This document shows, piece after piece, positions 7,096-8,471 of a DNA stretch of 8,471 bases (the stretch's first letter is position 1; the number at the start of each line of letters is the position of its first letter). Source of the DNA: Candidatus Bathyarchaeota archaeon. GTDB lineage: Archaea; Asgardarchaeota; Lokiarchaeia; Sigyniarchaeales; Sigyniarchaeaceae. Where the stretch lies: positions 1 to 8,471 of the forward strand of contig WJJB01000036.1 in assembly GCA_014729935.1 (NCBI GenBank). The letters are read 5' to 3'. The notes under the pieces were generated by a model. It had not been told where the DNA came from and did no database searches. It saw only the letters and a program-made list of their open reading frames with translations. A program made the translations under genes and the position numbers.

Positions 7096-8471
7096 ATGAG
7101 GGGTTGGAAAAGGCTTGCACGGATAATCACCACGGTCTGTATCCTCATTCTCGTAACTATCTCTCCTGCCTCCATCATGGGGCATATCGTGGGACCTGAA
7201 ATCGTGGAACCTGAACAATCTGGTTGGTTGTTGCAGGAAGAATCGCCAGAAGTGTCCTTTTCAACCATCAATGATCTGGAGAGAGCTTCCGATGGTCTTT
7301 TCTTTGCGGGTGAAAAACTACACGCCAATGGGACCCAAGTAGGGTGGTTCGGGGTAGTTGGACTAAATGGTTCTCTGGTTTGGGACAAGCAGATCAATAC
7401 TCCCACGTTCACGAATGGAACGGGGGCACAATACAATAACACGGGATGCATTTACGTCGTGGGACATGGTGCTCAAGGATGCACGCTCTTCAAGGTGAAC
7501 TATACCGGGTTCCTTTTATGGAATACCACGTTCGGTGATCCCGGGGATATCGTGAACCAAGCAACCATTATCAAGATTGATGGCGGGTTTACTCCAAACA
7601 ACAATGGGATCACGGTAATAGGTACGAAAGCCAATGGAACTAGTGCATTCGTATCTAACTTTAATGAAACCACCGGTACCCTTGAGTTCACCTATTATCC
7701 CGGGGAAAATACCATTGAAGAGCAAGATCAAGGACTTGCCATTGCAACCGATCCATTATTAGAAGGGGTTGTCTATCTGGGGGGCGGGCTATCCACGGCT
7801 TCAGGAAAACCTGGAGTCTACCATGGCTTCATCGAGCAATTAAATCTCAGCACCATGGCTCCAAACTGGCGAAAGGTGCTTTCGATTAATTCCCACGTGG
7901 AAATCACAACGATACAAGTGGAACCCGTGTATGGAGGGGTGATAACCGCGGGATCCATGGATGGAGATGCCATGCTCTATCCACTCGTGTGGTGGGACGG
8001 GAGTGATGGATGGAACGAGCGGGAGCGTCCCTACCTGAGATGGGGTGGGACGGGAAACGAAAAAATCACTGATGCCATCATTCTTGGTGAAGCAAACAAC
8101 TTCTTGGTTTACATGACAGGATTTACCACTAGTTTTGGAAATGGCAAGCGTGATTTCTTCGTCCTGAAGGTGGATTTCAATGCAAAACTGGAATGGGAAA
8201 AAACATGGGGTGTTGCAACTAGTGATACAGCGCACACGATCACTGCAGAACCAGGAATGTCCGTATTCGTGGGAGGGAACGCTGGAAATCGATTCACCAT
8301 TGTCCAGAATCCTTCAGGAAAAATTAATCCTTTTTCAAAGTTCATTGGTTCAGACCGGGGTGCATTGATCTTCATTTCGGTGGTTGGCATGATTGGCCCG
8401 GGTGTTTTCATAGCAATCGTGATCATCTACAGGCGAAAAAGACGGGTGCAAGGATTAGCAACTTGGATAGA
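7096..8471 (+). CDS. Secreted, membrane-anchored beta-propeller-like surface protein (partial, open at right edge)
   Basis: An open frame of 458 complete codons with no stop before the window ends. Residues 1-27 form a Sec-type signal peptide: a basic start (RGWKRLAR), then the hydrophobic ITTVCILILV, then SPAS. The ectodomain (about 30-420) carries repeats built like the SBBP/beta-propeller type, in which a strand ending in Gly is followed by a strand with aromatic and aliphatic residues, a turn of NG or DG kind and a Trp strand: AGEK...GWFGVVGLNGSLVWDK, VVGH...LFKVNYTGFLLWN, MTGF...DFFVLKVDFNAKLEWEK. About six or seven blades are plausible. Nine N-X-S/T sequons lie at 78-252. One membrane helix (about 423-445) is followed by RRKRR, so the protein should sit in the membrane with its propeller outside. 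It starts 18 bases after the second ABC gene, so it is probably in that operon. Binding or adhesion is a guess; the ligand is unknown. Confidence 0.87.
   Translation, partial: MRGWKRLARIITTVCILILVTISPASIMGHIVGPEIVEPEQSGWLLQEESPEVSFSTINDLERASDGLFFAGEKLHANGTQVGWFGVVGLNGSLVWDKQINTPTFTNGTGAQYNNTGCIYVVGHGAQGCTLFKVNYTGFLLWNTTFGDPGDIVNQATIIKIDGGFTPNNNGITVIGTKANGTSAFVSNFNETTGTLEFTYYPGENTIEEQDQGLAIATDPLLEGVVYLGGGLSTASGKPGVYHGFIEQLNLSTMAPNWRKVLSINSHVEITTIQVEPVYGGVITAGSMDGDAMLYPLVWWDGSDGWNERERPYLRWGGTGNEKITDAIILGEANNFLVYMTGFTTSFGNGKRDFFVLKVDFNAKLEWEKTWGVATSDTAHTITAEPGMSVFVGGNAGNRFTIVQNPSGKINPFSKFIGSDRGALIFISVVGMIGPGVFIAIVIIYRRKRRVQGLATWI

Noticed and set aside
7840..8426. Minus-strand frames under the propeller gene
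   Set aside because: The plus-strand frame has a signal peptide, repeats and a membrane helix; the antisense frames have no coherent features.
1..8471. tRNA or rRNA genes, CRISPR arrays, insertion sequences
   Set aside because: No tRNA-like cloverleaf, regularly spaced direct repeats, transposase or terminal inverted repeats were seen in the gaps, and almost all of the window is coding.

Overview
The window looks like a chromosomal segment of an archaeon. The evidence is a TATA-like box placed so that gatC would be a leaderless transcript, GGTGA-type ribosome sites, and a secreted beta-propeller protein with many N-glycosylation sequons, one C-terminal membrane helix and an Arg/Lys-rich tail. 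This protein style is common in Asgard (Promethearchaeota) genomes, so an Asgard archaeon is my best guess. The window holds no rRNA or other decisive marker, so the lineage is inference.

Layout: (1) Positions 1-315, minus strand: the first 105 residues of a gene running off the left edge, apparently a cytoplasmic beta-sandwich (Ig-like) protein. (2) 316-491: divergent promoter region. (3) 492-1793, plus strand: a LarA-family nickel-pincer racemase/epimerase with its recognisable active-site residues intact. (4) 1831-2118, minus strand: gatC, the small subunit of the tRNA-dependent amidotransferase, convergent with larA across a 37-base gap. (5) 2119-2266: a second divergent promoter region. 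(6) 2267 to the right edge, plus strand: a three-gene unit of two ABC exporter half-transporters (start and stop codons overlapping as ATGA) and, 18 bases further on, a secreted, membrane-anchored beta-propeller protein that is open at the right edge.

The two ABC proteins form an asymmetric pair. The first has Asp in place of the catalytic Walker B Glu and Gln in place of the switch His; the second has the normal Glu and His but an LSAGQ signature. Together they predict a heterodimer with one consensus and one degenerate ATP site, as in the TM287/288 and BmrCD type. The second subunit also carries a soluble, mostly helical N-terminal extension of about 370 residues that I cannot assign to a known family. 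This extension, together with the co-transcribed surface propeller protein, is the most novel part of the window: it suggests a dedicated export or cell-surface module with an unknown substrate. larA, gatC and the left-edge gene appear unrelated to it and to one another.
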